From NCBI GenBank assembly GCA_001829315.1, contig MIAY01000008.1, positions 124,001-188,000 of the forward strand: 64,000 nucleotides of DNA, read 5' to 3'. Positions within the stretch are counted from its first letter, which is position 1; each line of letters begins with the position of its first letter. Positions 17,927 to 25,620 of the stretch are shown here, one piece after another. A program made the translations under genes and the position numbers. The DNA comes from Spirochaetes bacterium GWE1_32_154. Its GTDB lineage: Bacteria > Spirochaetota > GWE2-31-10. The notes below the pieces were generated by a model. The model was not told where the DNA came from, searched no databases, and saw only the letters and a program-made list of their open reading frames with translations.

Positions 17927-19072
17927 TTTTGAACCGATAACAATATGATTGTTAACTAAGAGTTTAACATTATTTATCCATCTTTTCAAATCAAATTTGA
18001 TGAAATCCATATATCCTATTTTGATTTGAGAAAGTATCGGATTACTTTTTTCATCTGAGTAAAAAAGGAGTGATAATCTTTGCGGTATATTTTCATTTAA
18101 TTTCCAGCAGGATAGATTTTGCCTATTCAAGAGTTTTGAATCAAATACATCAAAATTCCCGGGAAGTACAGATGTATAAAAATGTGATTCGGGATTAAAA
18201 TTATTTGTTTTAAAGATGTAGAGTAGTTTTATAAAGTCTTCTGTAGTTAGATCTGTTTGAACAATTTTTCGTAAACTTGAAAATAATATTGTTGAAATAA
18301 AAACATTTCCATTTCCGGTTATTTTCCATAATTTATTAATCGATTTTTTTAAAAATACCTGATGCCGTTTACACCGGTCAATATCACCAAATTTGAAACT
18401 TCGATTTCTAATCCATTGAACGCCTAATTTTCCTTCAAGTTTTTTATCAATTGATACTCCGCCAATAATAGAAAGAAATGCCTCAAAACTTCTGAAATTA
18501 TCAATTATTACTACTTTATAGATAGGACTGCCAATGAGTGTTTCACAACTTTTTTTTAAACCATCCAAACCATTCCAGTACATACTGTGACCGATTTTAT
18601 CAAGATATTCTTTATTATTTGAACCGTATACTGTAATTAATGTATCTCGTGGTATAGAAATTGATAAAACTTTACCTTCCGGAGTTATTCGTATTATGAT
18701 AATGACATCAGCTCTTGACTTTGAGACGTAAAAATCCTTTTTATCACTTCCGGTAACAAGTATATTTATTCCATTATCCCAATCACTATTTTTTAAATCA
18801 CGTAAATCATCTTTATATTTCAAGTCATATGCATTATGTGCTTTTTCAGGATTATAATTAAGGTGACTATAGTCGTCAAAACTATTAAATGAATTATTAA
18901 TTACTTGAATGTTGCCTTTTTTATTTTTGAGAGCTTCATTAACAGTAGAATTTATGTTGATAATATATCGTGTGTATTTCATTATGTTTATACAAAGTAT
19001 GAAAGAAGCAAATGTGATAAGAGTCAATAAAAGAATTCTTTTTAAAATTGAATATAATTCATGTTTATCCAT
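17873..19072 (-). CDS. LytR-CpsA-Psr (LCP) family protein, 3' end overlapping tRNA-Leu
   Basis: Membrane-anchored LCP protein; the family transfers polyisoprenoid-linked glycopolymers to the cell wall or related acceptors. A single N-terminal membrane helix (about residues 12-30) is followed by a short linker and the LCP core: INILVTGSDKK, RADVIIIIRITPEGKVLSISIPRDTLI with the family Arg, KIGHSMYWNGLDGLKKSCETLIG, and FKFGDIDRCKRHQVFLKK. The frame has no stop before the tRNA: the last 17 or so residues (ARVVKLVNTLDSDSSER) are simply the translated 5' half of tRNA-Leu, ending at a TAA in the variable arm (17873-17875). The true functional end is probably near residue 381. RNase P cleavage would remove the stop codon from the mRNA. 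Confidence 0.85.
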   Translation of the reverse strand: MDKHELYSILKRILLLTLITFASFILCINIMKYTRYIININSTVNEALKNKKGNIQVINNSFNSFDDYSHLNYNPEKAHNAYDLKYKDDLRDLKNSDWDNGINILVTGSDKKDFYVSKSRADVIIIIRITPEGKVLSISIPRDTLITVYGSNNKEYLDKIGHSMYWNGLDGLKKSCETLIGSPIYKVVIIDNFRSFEAFLSIIGGVSIDKKLEGKLGVQWIRNRSFKFGDIDRCKRHQVFLKKSINKLWKITGNGNVFISTILFSSLRKIVQTDLTTEDFIKLLYIFKTNNFNPESHFYTSVLPGNFDVFDSKLLNRQNLSCWKLNENIPQRLSLLFYSDEKSNPILSQIKIGYMDFIKFDLKRWINNVKLLVNNHIVIGSKARVVKLVNTLDSDSSER

Positions 19073-19150
19073 ATAAATAATATCGGCATAATTTTTATTT
19101 TATAAAATAATTGAAATAATAGAGTTTGTGTGATAAAACTAATATATTGA

Positions 19151-19200
19151 GGCATTTGCAAAATTTAGATTGAAGTACGGTGTTTTTGCATGAGGCTTCA
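19151..19200. repeat. Short copy of the dispersed TGCAAAA repeat
   Basis: About 50 bases running from GAGGCATTTGCAAAATT to TTTTTGCATGAGGC. The two ends match the two ends of the long copies at 23521-23720 and 24247-24453, but the internal 150 bases are absent. It lies just upstream of the ribosome-binding site of the PilZ gene. Confidence 0.6.
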
Positions 19201-19214
19201 TTTGGAGGATTTCT

Positions 19215-19544
19215 GTGTTAAATAAAAGATCTGACAATAGAAGAAAGCAGACTAGATTTTCTGTTGATGTTGATGGTTTTTATTATTATGGCGGTAAATG
19301 GGTTAAATGTAAAATTTATGATTTAAATCTTGATGGTGCAGGTCTTAGATTAAATCAGTTTTTTGTTAAAGATGATATTATAAAGTTAAAATTCGGAATT
19401 GATGATGAATTAAATTCAATTGATTCTGTTGTTGTGAATGTAAATGGTCCGCGAATCGGGGTTCACTTTGTCAATGTTGATGAATTTGATGTTGATTTTT
19501 TACGAAGAGTAATTAATAGTTTATCAAAAAGATTTAAAATATAA
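19215..19544 (+). CDS. PilZ domain protein
   Basis: Small single-domain protein of the kind that binds cyclic di-GMP. The N-terminal RRKQTRF supplies the RxxxR motif (residues 8-14 region), and YDLNLDGAGLRL supplies a (D/N)xSxxG-like motif with Asp in place of Ser (NLDGAG). A beta-barrel sequence follows to the helix FLRRVINSL. Length 109 is typical. The start is GTG, chosen because GGAGG at 19204-19208 is correctly spaced. No diguanylate cyclase is adjacent. Cyclic di-GMP binding is likely but the second motif is imperfect. Confidence 0.85.
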   Translation: MLNKRSDNRRKQTRFSVDVDGFYYYGGKWVKCKIYDLNLDGAGLRLNQFFVKDDIIKLKFGIDDELNSIDSVVVNVNGPRIGVHFVNVDEFDVDFLRRVINSLSKRFKI

Positions 19545-19566
19545 AAGTGCTAATTAACTGGTGTTT

Positions 19567-20553
19567 TTACATTTTTATATAATTAAATCCGCCGCATTTT
19601 TTACATGTTCCATCTTTGTTGATATTATAAAGTTTTGTCTGATAGCCACTTCGTTCTATAAGAAGTGTTTTGCAGTGAAAACACAATGTTTTAGTCATTG
19701 TATTTATATTCCCGGGATAGACAAAAGCAAGTTTCTCTTCGCACAGTCGTGATAGTTTTATAATTTCATCCGGATTCGTTGCTCTTATAGACATTTTCCA
19801 TGACGGATGATATGAACTTATATGAAGTGGTATTAATGGTGAGAATGATTGAATAAATTCTGAAATTTGAATAATTTCTTCTTTACTATCATTTAAACCG
19901 GGTATTATCAGCGTGGTAATTTCTGTGTGGACTTTTTTTTCTATTGAAGTACTAATAAATTGTTTAACCGATTCTAACGATCCTTCAAGATATGTTGTAT
20001 AAAAAGAGTTTTTGAAACTTTTTAAGTCTATATTTACTGCATCAATATAATTAAGCAGAAGTGATCCCGGCTCTTTATTTATAAATCCATTGGTGACTAA
20101 AATTGTTTTAATACCATTTGCTTTGCAAAGTTTTGCTGTTTCCAATACCCATTCAAAATATACAAGGGGTTCAGAGTAAGTGAATGCAATTGACGGATAT
20201 TGATTCGCAATGAGTATATTGACTATTTCTTCAGGTGAATATCGTTTTGAATCATGAGGCGGTGTTGTCTGGCTGATTGTATAATTTTGACAGAACTGAC
20301 ATTTTAATGTACAGCCATAAAATCCTATGGAAAAAACTGAGCTTCCCGGCATAAAATGATAAAGTGGTTTTTTTTCGATCGGGTCAACAGACATTGCTGA
20401 TATTATTCCGGAATACGGATTAATAATAGAATGGTCTACTTCCGAGAACTTTCTTATTCCGCACAATCCAACCGTTTTTTTTTGTGATAATTGGCACGAA
20501 TTGGGGCATAGTAAACAAATGCTATAGTTATTTTTTATTTCGTATAATTTCAA
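19567..20553 (-). CDS. AmrS-like radical SAM enzyme (AmmeMemoRadiSam family)
   Basis: Radical SAM protein related to pyruvate-formate-lyase activating enzymes. Its N-terminal zinc-type cysteines CLLCPNSCQLSQ...GLCGIR, the segment SMSVDPIEKKPLYHFMPGS, and the cluster motif CTLKCQFCQNYTIS (CxxxCxxC) are diagnostic of the AmrS subgroup. A further CFHC...CKKCGG zinc motif closes the C-terminus. The usual AmmeMemoRadiSam partners (AMMECR1 and Memo domains) are not in this window. It is the last gene of a five-gene overlapping operon, overlapping the Gx transporter by 26 bases. Its substrate is unknown. Confidence 0.85.
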   Translation of the reverse strand: MKLYEIKNNYSICLLCPNSCQLSQKKTVGLCGIRKFSEVDHSIINPYSGIISAMSVDPIEKKPLYHFMPGSSVFSIGFYGCTLKCQFCQNYTISQTTPPHDSKRYSPEEIVNILIANQYPSIAFTYSEPLVYFEWVLETAKLCKANGIKTILVTNGFINKEPGSLLLNYIDAVNIDLKSFKNSFYTTYLEGSLESVKQFISTSIEKKVHTEITTLIIPGLNDSKEEIIQISEFIQSFSPLIPLHISSYHPSWKMSIRATNPDEIIKLSRLCEEKLAFVYPGNINTMTKTLCFHCKTLLIERSGYQTKLYNINKDGTCKKCGGFNYIKM

Positions 20554-21052
20554 TGAATTTCTCCAGATGATTATTATAAATCGAATTACTCAATATCCCT
20601 GTTATTACTCCGGTAACTAAACCTATCGGCAATAGTATGATAGCAATCAATTGTATTGTTTGTATAGGAATAAATAATAATGCTGCGAGTAATTGTCCGA
20701 TATTATGAGAAAAAGCTCCGATAATTGATATACTGATCAGGCTGATTTTTGTTCTGAACAATTTATAAAATGGAATGGTAAGCAGTAGAAATATACTGTT
20801 TCCTGCGAGTGAAACTACAAACGGAAATGAAAATATTGTACCACGTACAATACTTGAAATGAGTACTTTAAAAATTGTAATAAACAAAATATCTTTTGTA
20901 CTGAATAATGTAATTCCAATACAAATCGGGATATTTGAAATCCCGAGTTTTATAAATGGAACGGGTGTTGGAATTAATGATTCTGATACTGATAAAAAAG
21001 CTGAAATTGCTGCAAAAAAAGGCACCAGATATTTATTTTCTTTTTCAATCAC
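20528..21052 (-). CDS. Gx transporter family membrane protein
   Basis: About five hydrophobic helices in 174 residues. The composition and the order FFAAISAFLSVSESLIPTPVPFIKLGISNIP, KVLISSIVRGTIFSFPFVVSLAGN and IGAFSHNIGQLLAALLFI match the Gx_transp family, often annotated as heptaprenyl diphosphate synthase component I although it looks like an ECF-type substrate-binding subunit. Family members commonly adjoin NusG-II domain genes, as here. It overlaps that gene by four bases and AmrS by 26. The substrate is not established; no ECF ATPase or T component lies nearby. Confidence 0.82.
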   Translation of the reverse strand: MIEKENKYLVPFFAAISAFLSVSESLIPTPVPFIKLGISNIPICIGITLFSTKDILFITIFKVLISSIVRGTIFSFPFVVSLAGNSIFLLLTIPFYKLFRTKISLISISIIGAFSHNIGQLLAALLFIPIQTIQLIAIILLPIGLVTGVITGILSNSIYNNHLEKFIEIIRNKK

Positions 21053-21432
21053 ATTGCAACTCCATCAATTTGAATTGAATGTTTTTTTTGCTTTTTAATT
21101 ATTTTAGCAGACACTCCATTGGGAAGGCAAATTACCGGTATTAATGAAGATGAAATAAACCCGGTGTGAGTGCATGTTTTATTCGGGCAGGCAGAGTCAA
21201 TAAATTTAAATTTTCCTTTGGATATTTCAATTATTGTTTTTCCAAGATGTCCGGTTGCTTCAACCGTTTTATCATGGTCTAAGTAATATTTAAAATCACC
21301 ATCGGGCGTATTTACAAGTAAATAATCATTTGAAGATTTATTTGAAATTAAGACAATTATAATAAGTATAGAAATTATTGAAAATAAAATGCAAATAACA
21401 CCATCTGTAATGGTTAGTTTCATTGTATTCAT
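21049..21432 (-). CDS. NusG domain II-containing protein
   Basis: A 127-residue protein with one N-terminal membrane helix (about residues 10-30) and an extracytoplasmic domain of the NusG_II type: GHLGKTIIEISKGKFKFIDSACPNKTCTHTGFISSSLIPVICLPNGVSAKII. The cysteine motif CPNKTC plus a later Cys, and the ICLPN turn, are characteristic. Despite the name the family is unrelated in role to transcription factor NusG. It is regularly found beside Gx transporter and flavin or redox genes. It touches splB-like by one base and overlaps the Gx gene by four. Confidence 0.85.
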   Translation of the reverse strand: MNTMKLTITDGVICILFSIISILIIIVLISNKSSNDYLLVNTPDGDFKYYLDHDKTVEATGHLGKTIIEISKGKFKFIDSACPNKTCTHTGFISSSLIPVICLPNGVSAKIIKKQKKHSIQIDGVAM

Positions 21433-22535
21433 TATTTGATAATACCCCGTTTTTTAAAGAGAAAGTCCATCTTAGCCGAACATCCCGGAGTTGTACCCAA
21501 AACTGACCTCCAAACTTCCGGACTTTCCATACAAAGATACATCGGCATATCAGGATTAATAGCGGTAAGAGATTCTTTTACTGCCTTATATAATGCAGTT
21601 CTGACAGGTCTGAAATATCTGTATTTTCCATCAGCTGTTAAAACAAAATCATCCGATAAAAGACCGCTTTCGGGATAATTATATTCGATCATACTTTTTA
21701 AGTCATTTGTGTATCGAAATGTTCCCATACTAATCCATGCAATGTCATTGTGTGAGATTCTTGAGAAAATTTTCTGAATTAACGAATTATATTCGTCCCG
21801 AAAGTTTGGTATATTTAAAATCGGGTCAAAATGAAGCGATATTTTGTATCCTTTCTCAACGAGTAATGAGGCTGCATTTATTCTCTCATCGATTGTGGCA
21901 GCATCAGATTCCAGTTTTACAGTAAGTGATTCGGGGTTCATGGAAAACCCGATAACAATATTTCCCGGGTTAGGCTCTTTTAGCAGATTATCAATATTAT
22001 TTGTTTTTGTTTTAAACTCAAACATGAATTCTCTTCTATTCTTAAAGAATTGTATGAAATCAAGAGAAAAATCTGTTAAATGATCATAAACCAAGGAATC
22101 ACCAAGTTCTCCGGTTCCAATTCTCAGTATTTCATTCTGATTTTTTACTGAGACTGTGCTTAATGTTTCTAATATATTTTCAATATCAACATTAATTATT
22201 GTAAAAGGCTGATTAAGATATCCTTGTAAAATGCAATATGCACAATTGACGGGGCATCCGATGTATTGATTAATCACATGGTAATTACAACAGATATGCC
22301 CATGAGTTCCGGGACATTTTCTTAATATTTCACCCCTGATTGAACTTAAGACAAGGTTTTTTGAGCGATCTGACGGATGATATACCTGGTGACTTGATTT
22401 AATTAATGTGTGTATATTATCAAATTGTGATATTTCCCCTGTATGTTGTAACCTTTCTAAAATAAGTTTAGTTTTAGGGTGTTCCATTAAATGGGATTCA
22501 ATATAAATGTGGTTAAAACTGGTATTATTTTTCAC
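21432..22535 (-). CDS. Spore photoproduct lyase family radical SAM protein
   Basis: Radical SAM enzyme with cluster motif GCPVNCAYCILQGY (CxxxCxxC near residue 95), preceded by CPGTHGHICCNYHVINQ, and downstream IGFSMNPESL and LHFDPI segments typical of the SPL family. In spore formers the enzyme repairs the thymine dimer called spore photoproduct. Non-sporulating bacteria carry homologues of unsettled role, so DNA repair is likely but unproven here. The family's thiol cysteine near the C-terminus may correspond to CMESPEVW. It overlaps the upstream 312-aa gene by 11 bases, suggesting that gene is a dedicated partner. Confidence 0.82.
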   Translation of the reverse strand: MKNNTSFNHIYIESHLMEHPKTKLILERLQHTGEISQFDNIHTLIKSSHQVYHPSDRSKNLVLSSIRGEILRKCPGTHGHICCNYHVINQYIGCPVNCAYCILQGYLNQPFTIINVDIENILETLSTVSVKNQNEILRIGTGELGDSLVYDHLTDFSLDFIQFFKNRREFMFEFKTKTNNIDNLLKEPNPGNIVIGFSMNPESLTVKLESDAATIDERINAASLLVEKGYKISLHFDPILNIPNFRDEYNSLIQKIFSRISHNDIAWISMGTFRYTNDLKSMIEYNYPESGLLSDDFVLTADGKYRYFRPVRTALYKAVKESLTAINPDMPMYLCMESPEVWRSVLGTTPGCSAKMDFLFKKRGIIK

Positions 22536-23439
22536 AATCGCTATCCATAATTGAATTAAAGAGTGTTTCTACATTAAGGAAATCAGGTTCATTTTTCTTT
22601 GATGATAGATGGGTGTTTAGTGAACTAATTTTACTTTTTAAATCATCTATGTTGGAAAATGTTATGTTCATAGTATGATTTGTTTTTTCGAAATTTGCAT
22701 CATATACGATTGTTGCATAATCAGGTAATTGAAGCTCTTTAATATATTTAGTAATTTCCAGCCTTGACCGGATTAATCGTTCATGTTTAAGCGAGTATAA
22801 ATAGTTTGTTATATCTAAACCGGGTTTTATATCCAGTAATTTTTGATAAAACCATAGAGCGTTCTGATTATTGTTTCCGGATATTTCAAATGTAAGACGA
22901 ATTCTAATGTTACTTTCTGAATATGTTGAGTTCCGGGTTAATAATGTTAAAAGTTCATCATAGTTATTTTTAAATGTATTGTGAAAATAAAAAGACTCGT
23001 TAATTCCAATTTTTTTTGATTTAATTAAGGAAATTAAAACAGTAGAAAAATTACTAAACTCATGATAGATATCCAGACCTTTTTTTGAACCGGGCCATGA
23101 TAAAAGGGAAAATAACTTAAACAATTTTTTTTCATCGTTATTATAATGAAGAAAATCATCAATTATCAACTTTGCTGTATAAAAATCAATTTTGTTTTTA
23201 TTAATAAAATTAGTTATAAAATATTCGTATTGTAAATATATATCCCCATCGGTTGCCATGATTACATCAGATTGAGAATCAGAAAGAATAATTATAGCAT
23301 CATGTATTATAAATGCAAAACCGGTTGTGTTTATTAGTGGATGAAATATTTCTGACGTGTTATTATCATTGTCTTTAATTAATTCAAATAAAGATGAAAA
23401 TATATGTTTTGAAGTTTTATTCACCATTGAAACTGTCAT
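22525..23439 (-). CDS. Unknown protein, first gene of the radical SAM operon
   Basis: No family recognised. Mixed alpha/beta, cytoplasmic, no signal peptide or cysteine motif. A longer frame starts at 23463, but GGAG sits five bases before the in-frame ATG at 23439 and nothing suitable precedes 23463, so I use 23439. Recognisable features are only general: FAFIIHDAIIILSDS near the N-terminus and a charged C-terminal helix region. It heads the five-gene overlapping unit and overlaps the SPL-like gene, so a role in supporting that radical SAM enzyme is a reasonable guess. Confidence 0.65.
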   Translation of the reverse strand: MTVSMVNKTSKHIFSSLFELIKDNDNNTSEIFHPLINTTGFAFIIHDAIIILSDSQSDVIMATDGDIYLQYEYFITNFINKNKIDFYTAKLIIDDFLHYNNDEKKLFKLFSLLSWPGSKKGLDIYHEFSNFSTVLISLIKSKKIGINESFYFHNTFKNNYDELLTLLTRNSTYSESNIRIRLTFEISGNNNQNALWFYQKLLDIKPGLDITNYLYSLKHERLIRSRLEITKYIKELQLPDYATIVYDANFEKTNHTMNITFSNIDDLKSKISSLNTHLSSKKNEPDFLNVETLFNSIMDSDCEK

Positions 23440-23520
23440 ATGAACTCCGTTTTTTTGTATCATGAAAATACTTGATTTTACAATAAGGTTACTATATATT
23501 AAAATAAAAAAAGTGTCTAT

Positions 23521-23720
23521 ACCGGGTCACATGCAAACATATTCTTTTTATATCGAATTTTTACCTGAGGTAACATTAGTTGTATGTCTGAGCAACTGTA
23601 TTCAACGACCATGGAGTAATGCAATTATATTCCGTATGGTGGCGGGAGCTGAAATAATTCAGGGTATTGGAGTGCCGAATTCCATAACTCATGATTTTTG
23701 TAAGAGCCTCTACCGGTATT
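23521..23720 (+). repeat. Long copy of the dispersed TGCAAAA repeat
   Basis: Aligned by eye with the reverse complement of 24247-24453. The copies share CATGCAAA, TATTCTTTT/TACTCTTTA, a GTYGYATGYCYGAGCA block, CGACCA, CAATT-TATT-CGTAT-GGCGG, and the end TTTTGYAAGARCCTC. Most differences are C/T or A/G changes, with about 30 bases deleted here. The stretch 23464-23735 contains nothing else I can support; the 104-codon open frame across it is not convincing. Confidence 0.65.
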
Positions 23721-23735
23721 TCTATAAAAAATATC

Positions 23736-23764
23736 TTGTCAAATTCATATTTTGGAATTATACT
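23736..23764 (+). promoter_or_regulatory. Promoter of the 115-aa protein gene
   Basis: TTGTCA (23736-23741) and TATACT (23759-23764) are 17 bases apart, about 40 bases before the TTG start at 23806. Confidence 0.6.
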
Positions 23765-23805
23765 GTTAAGCGTTAAATATCTACAGTAAAAAATGGAGGT
23801 TCGTT

Positions 23806-24153
23806 TTGTCTGATATTGAGATTGTTATTAGAGAGGAGTTTTTTTCTCCTGAAAGGAAAAACAGCGTAGAATTAAATAGAGCTGTTTCGTTTATTGGTTC
23901 TCCCAGTAAACATCCGTATGAACAGGATAAGTTCATATTGATTAAGGATCCTGTTAGTGAACATACCGAATTTATTGAGTTTATAAAAGATGATGTTTTG
24001 TTTGTAGAAGATTTGCCTTCTTTATTAACTAATGATAATGAGTCAGTTTCAATGAAAAAAGTCTGGATTAAAGAAGGTTCAACCGGTCTTCGAATGGAAC
24101 CTTTTATTGTTGCAAAAACAAAATCAAGAACATTTATGTCCATCAGAAAATAA
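23806..24153 (+). CDS. Small protein of unknown function
   Basis: A 115-residue, soluble, acidic-then-basic protein with no family I recognise. It starts with TTG, supported by GGAGGT at 23795-23800 five bases away and a 17-spaced promoter upstream. The sequence includes FIGSPSKHPYEQDKFILI, an acidic central stretch and a basic end (AKTKSRTFMSIRK). The middle block EHTEFIEFIKDDVLFVEDLPSL suggests a beta-rich compact domain. It is monocistronic, ends at a strong terminator, and is flanked on both sides by inverted copies of a decayed repeat (23521-23720 and 24247-24453), which hints at past insertion of the block. Confidence 0.75.
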   Translation: MSDIEIVIREEFFSPERKNSVELNRAVSFIGSPSKHPYEQDKFILIKDPVSEHTEFIEFIKDDVLFVEDLPSLLTNDNESVSMKKVWIKEGSTGLRMEPFIVAKTKSRTFMSIRK

Positions 24154-24204
24154 ATAATATTTGTCACTAATTGAGTTGTCTCAAACGGTGGTTTTAGAAA
24201 GGAA

Positions 24205-24238
24205 AAAAACGAAGCTTGAGGGTTATAGCTTCGTTTTT
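24205..24238. terminator. Bidirectional terminator
   Basis: AAAAACGAAGCT (24205-24216) pairs perfectly with AGCTTCGTTTTT (24227-24238). The plus strand ends in T5 and the minus strand in T7, so it can end the 115-aa gene and the sigma-factor transcript. Confidence 0.85.
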
Positions 24239-24246
24239 GTTGTTAG

Positions 24247-24453
24247 TCGAGGTTCTTGCAAAATTCATAAGTACATGATGAAAAAAGAGTACTTTTTTTA
24301 TACATCCGCCGATACGCAATAAAATTGGGTTATGCAATATTTCGGGGTACCTAAAACTGTACCTGGTCGTGATGGATGCATTACTGCTCGGGCATGCGAC
24401 CAGAGTAGTCTCATGCAAAATTCAAAATTTAAAGAGTATTTTTGCATGAGGCT
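24247..24453 (-). repeat. Long copy of the dispersed TGCAAAA repeat, inverted
   Basis: Read on the minus strand it begins GCCTCATGCAAAAA and ends TTTTGCAAGAACCTC. It contains a GGTCG...CGACC pair able to fold around an inner ATGC/GCAT. It is the most complete copy, about 205 bases, and abuts the 3' end of the sigma-factor gene. No open frame with a credible start is conserved between copies. Confidence 0.65.
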
Positions 24454-25283
24454 TAGCCATGAAGATATTCCTTTAAGTATGGATATTCTGATCTTATTTT
24501 GCTAATAGCCTTAATTTCAATTTGTCTTACAGTTTCAGGACTTATCCCCATATCCTTAGCAATACTTTTTAAAGTGTTTTTTTCCTGTCCTTGGGATAAA
24601 AACCTTTGTTTTATTATAAATTTTTCTTTTTGTTTAAGTTTTTCGAGTACCTTATCTGTTTCAGTTATCATTTCGTTAGCATTAAAAACAATTTCCGGTG
24701 AAAATCTGAGATCTCCAATTCCGCTTGACAGTGATAAGCCGTCTTCATTTATTTCTGCATCAAGAGATGCTATTGATTCTCCCATGCTTAAAATACTTTT
24801 TATTTTTGTTTCAGAATAGTTCATTTCACTTGCCAATTCTTTAATTGATGGTGAACGATTGAGTTTTTGAAACAATTCTGAAGTCATTTTTTTTACAAGT
24901 CTAACACTTTCTTCTTTTCTATGTGGTAATCTTATTGCTCTTCTTTTATTACTAAGAGATCTGATAATTGATTGTTTAATCCACCATGATGCATATGTTG
25001 CAAAACGCACTTCTTTGGTATAATCAAATTTTTCGATTGCTCTCATTAAACCAATATTACCTTCCTGTATCAAGTCTTCAAGTTGCCATTCATTTGTGAT
25101 ATAAATTTTAGCTATTTTTATTACTAACCGTAAATTTGATCTAATCATTGTAGTAACTGCTGTTTTATCACCAGCCTCAATTTTTTTAGCTAAATCTATT
25201 TCTTCTTCTCTTGATAATAATTTGTCATTTTTTAAATCATCAAAGTAGTACTTGATAGTATCCATATCTTTTACTGCTTTCAT
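24453..25283 (-). CDS. RNA polymerase sigma factor, RpoD/RpoS family
   Basis: Group 2/3 sigma-70 factor of 276 residues. Region 1.2 (DTIKYYFDDLKNDKLLSREEEIDLAKKIEAG) opens the protein; region 1.1 is missing. Regions 2.1-2.4 follow (LRLVIKIAKIY, LEDLIQEGNIGLMRAIEKFDY, RFATYASWWIKQSIIRSLSNKRRAIRLP), then region 3 and region 4 with the helix-turn-helix LKSIAKDMGISPETVRQIEIKAISKIR. This looks like a secondary housekeeping-type factor able to use -35/-10 promoters. No anti-sigma gene is adjacent. In other spirochaetes a similar factor is called RpoS, but orthology cannot be settled from one window. Confidence 0.9.
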   Translation of the reverse strand: MKAVKDMDTIKYYFDDLKNDKLLSREEEIDLAKKIEAGDKTAVTTMIRSNLRLVIKIAKIYITNEWQLEDLIQEGNIGLMRAIEKFDYTKEVRFATYASWWIKQSIIRSLSNKRRAIRLPHRKEESVRLVKKMTSELFQKLNRSPSIKELASEMNYSETKIKSILSMGESIASLDAEINEDGLSLSSGIGDLRFSPEIVFNANEMITETDKVLEKLKQKEKFIIKQRFLSQGQEKNTLKSIAKDMGISPETVRQIEIKAISKIRSEYPYLKEYLHG

Positions 25284-25457
25284 TTTGAACTCCTTTCATA
25301 CAGCATTATTAAGCATTTTCTATGCCAATGTGAAAAAATGAATTATAATACATTTTTAAGTAAATATTTTGTGTAAGCTGTATAATTAATCATACTTTTA
25401 GTTATTATTAATATAATATAAAAAATGCCGATAAATAAATTATGCAGATCGTTTCTA

Positions 25458-25486
25458 TTGTAAATATTAATTTTATTCATTATACT
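25458..25486 (+). promoter_or_regulatory. Promoter of a candidate small RNA or leader
   Basis: TTGTAA (25458-25463) and TATACT (25481-25486) are 17 bases apart and match the boxes seen before other genes here. Transcription would start near 25493. The rest of 25284-25457 is AT-rich and shows nothing else I can name. Confidence 0.5.
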
Positions 25487-25492
25487 ATAAAA

Positions 25493-25579
25493 CCTTATGC
25501 GGGTGAGGTTAATGTAGAAGTAGAGTTTAAAGTTGTAATATTGCAATTATCTCAGGCGATTTTGCAATAATTTTTTTTT
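25493..25579 (+). ncRNA. Candidate small RNA or attenuated 5' leader
   Basis: Between a 17-spaced promoter and a terminator-like hairpin lies an untranslated stretch of about 87 bases. A possible first hairpin pairs AACCT with AGGTT around TATGCGGGTG. The last one pairs TATTGCAA (25539-25546) with TTGCAATA (25562-25569), followed by T9 at 25571-25579. The 519-aa gene starts 42 bases later, so this may be a stand-alone RNA or a leader controlled by early termination. It matches no riboswitch class I know. Confidence 0.4.
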
Positions 25580-25620
25580 ACTGATAGTTCATTATATATA
25601 TTTTTTTTTAAGGGGTTGTT

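Noticed and set aside
23462-23776. 104-codon open frame upstream of the 115-aa gene
   Set aside because: It runs through the decayed repeat at 23521-23720, has no ribosome-binding site, and its wording is not kept in frame in the inverted copy.
24194-24418. 74-codon minus-strand open frame
   Set aside because: It lies across the terminator and the long repeat copy; only a vague likeness to the other repeat-derived frame (TLVAC/TLVVC), explained by shared repeat DNA.
25493-25579. A known riboswitch upstream of the 519-aa gene
   Set aside because: I compared it by eye with preQ1, fluoride, ZTP, cobalamin and cyclic-di-GMP riboswitches; the consensus bases are absent.
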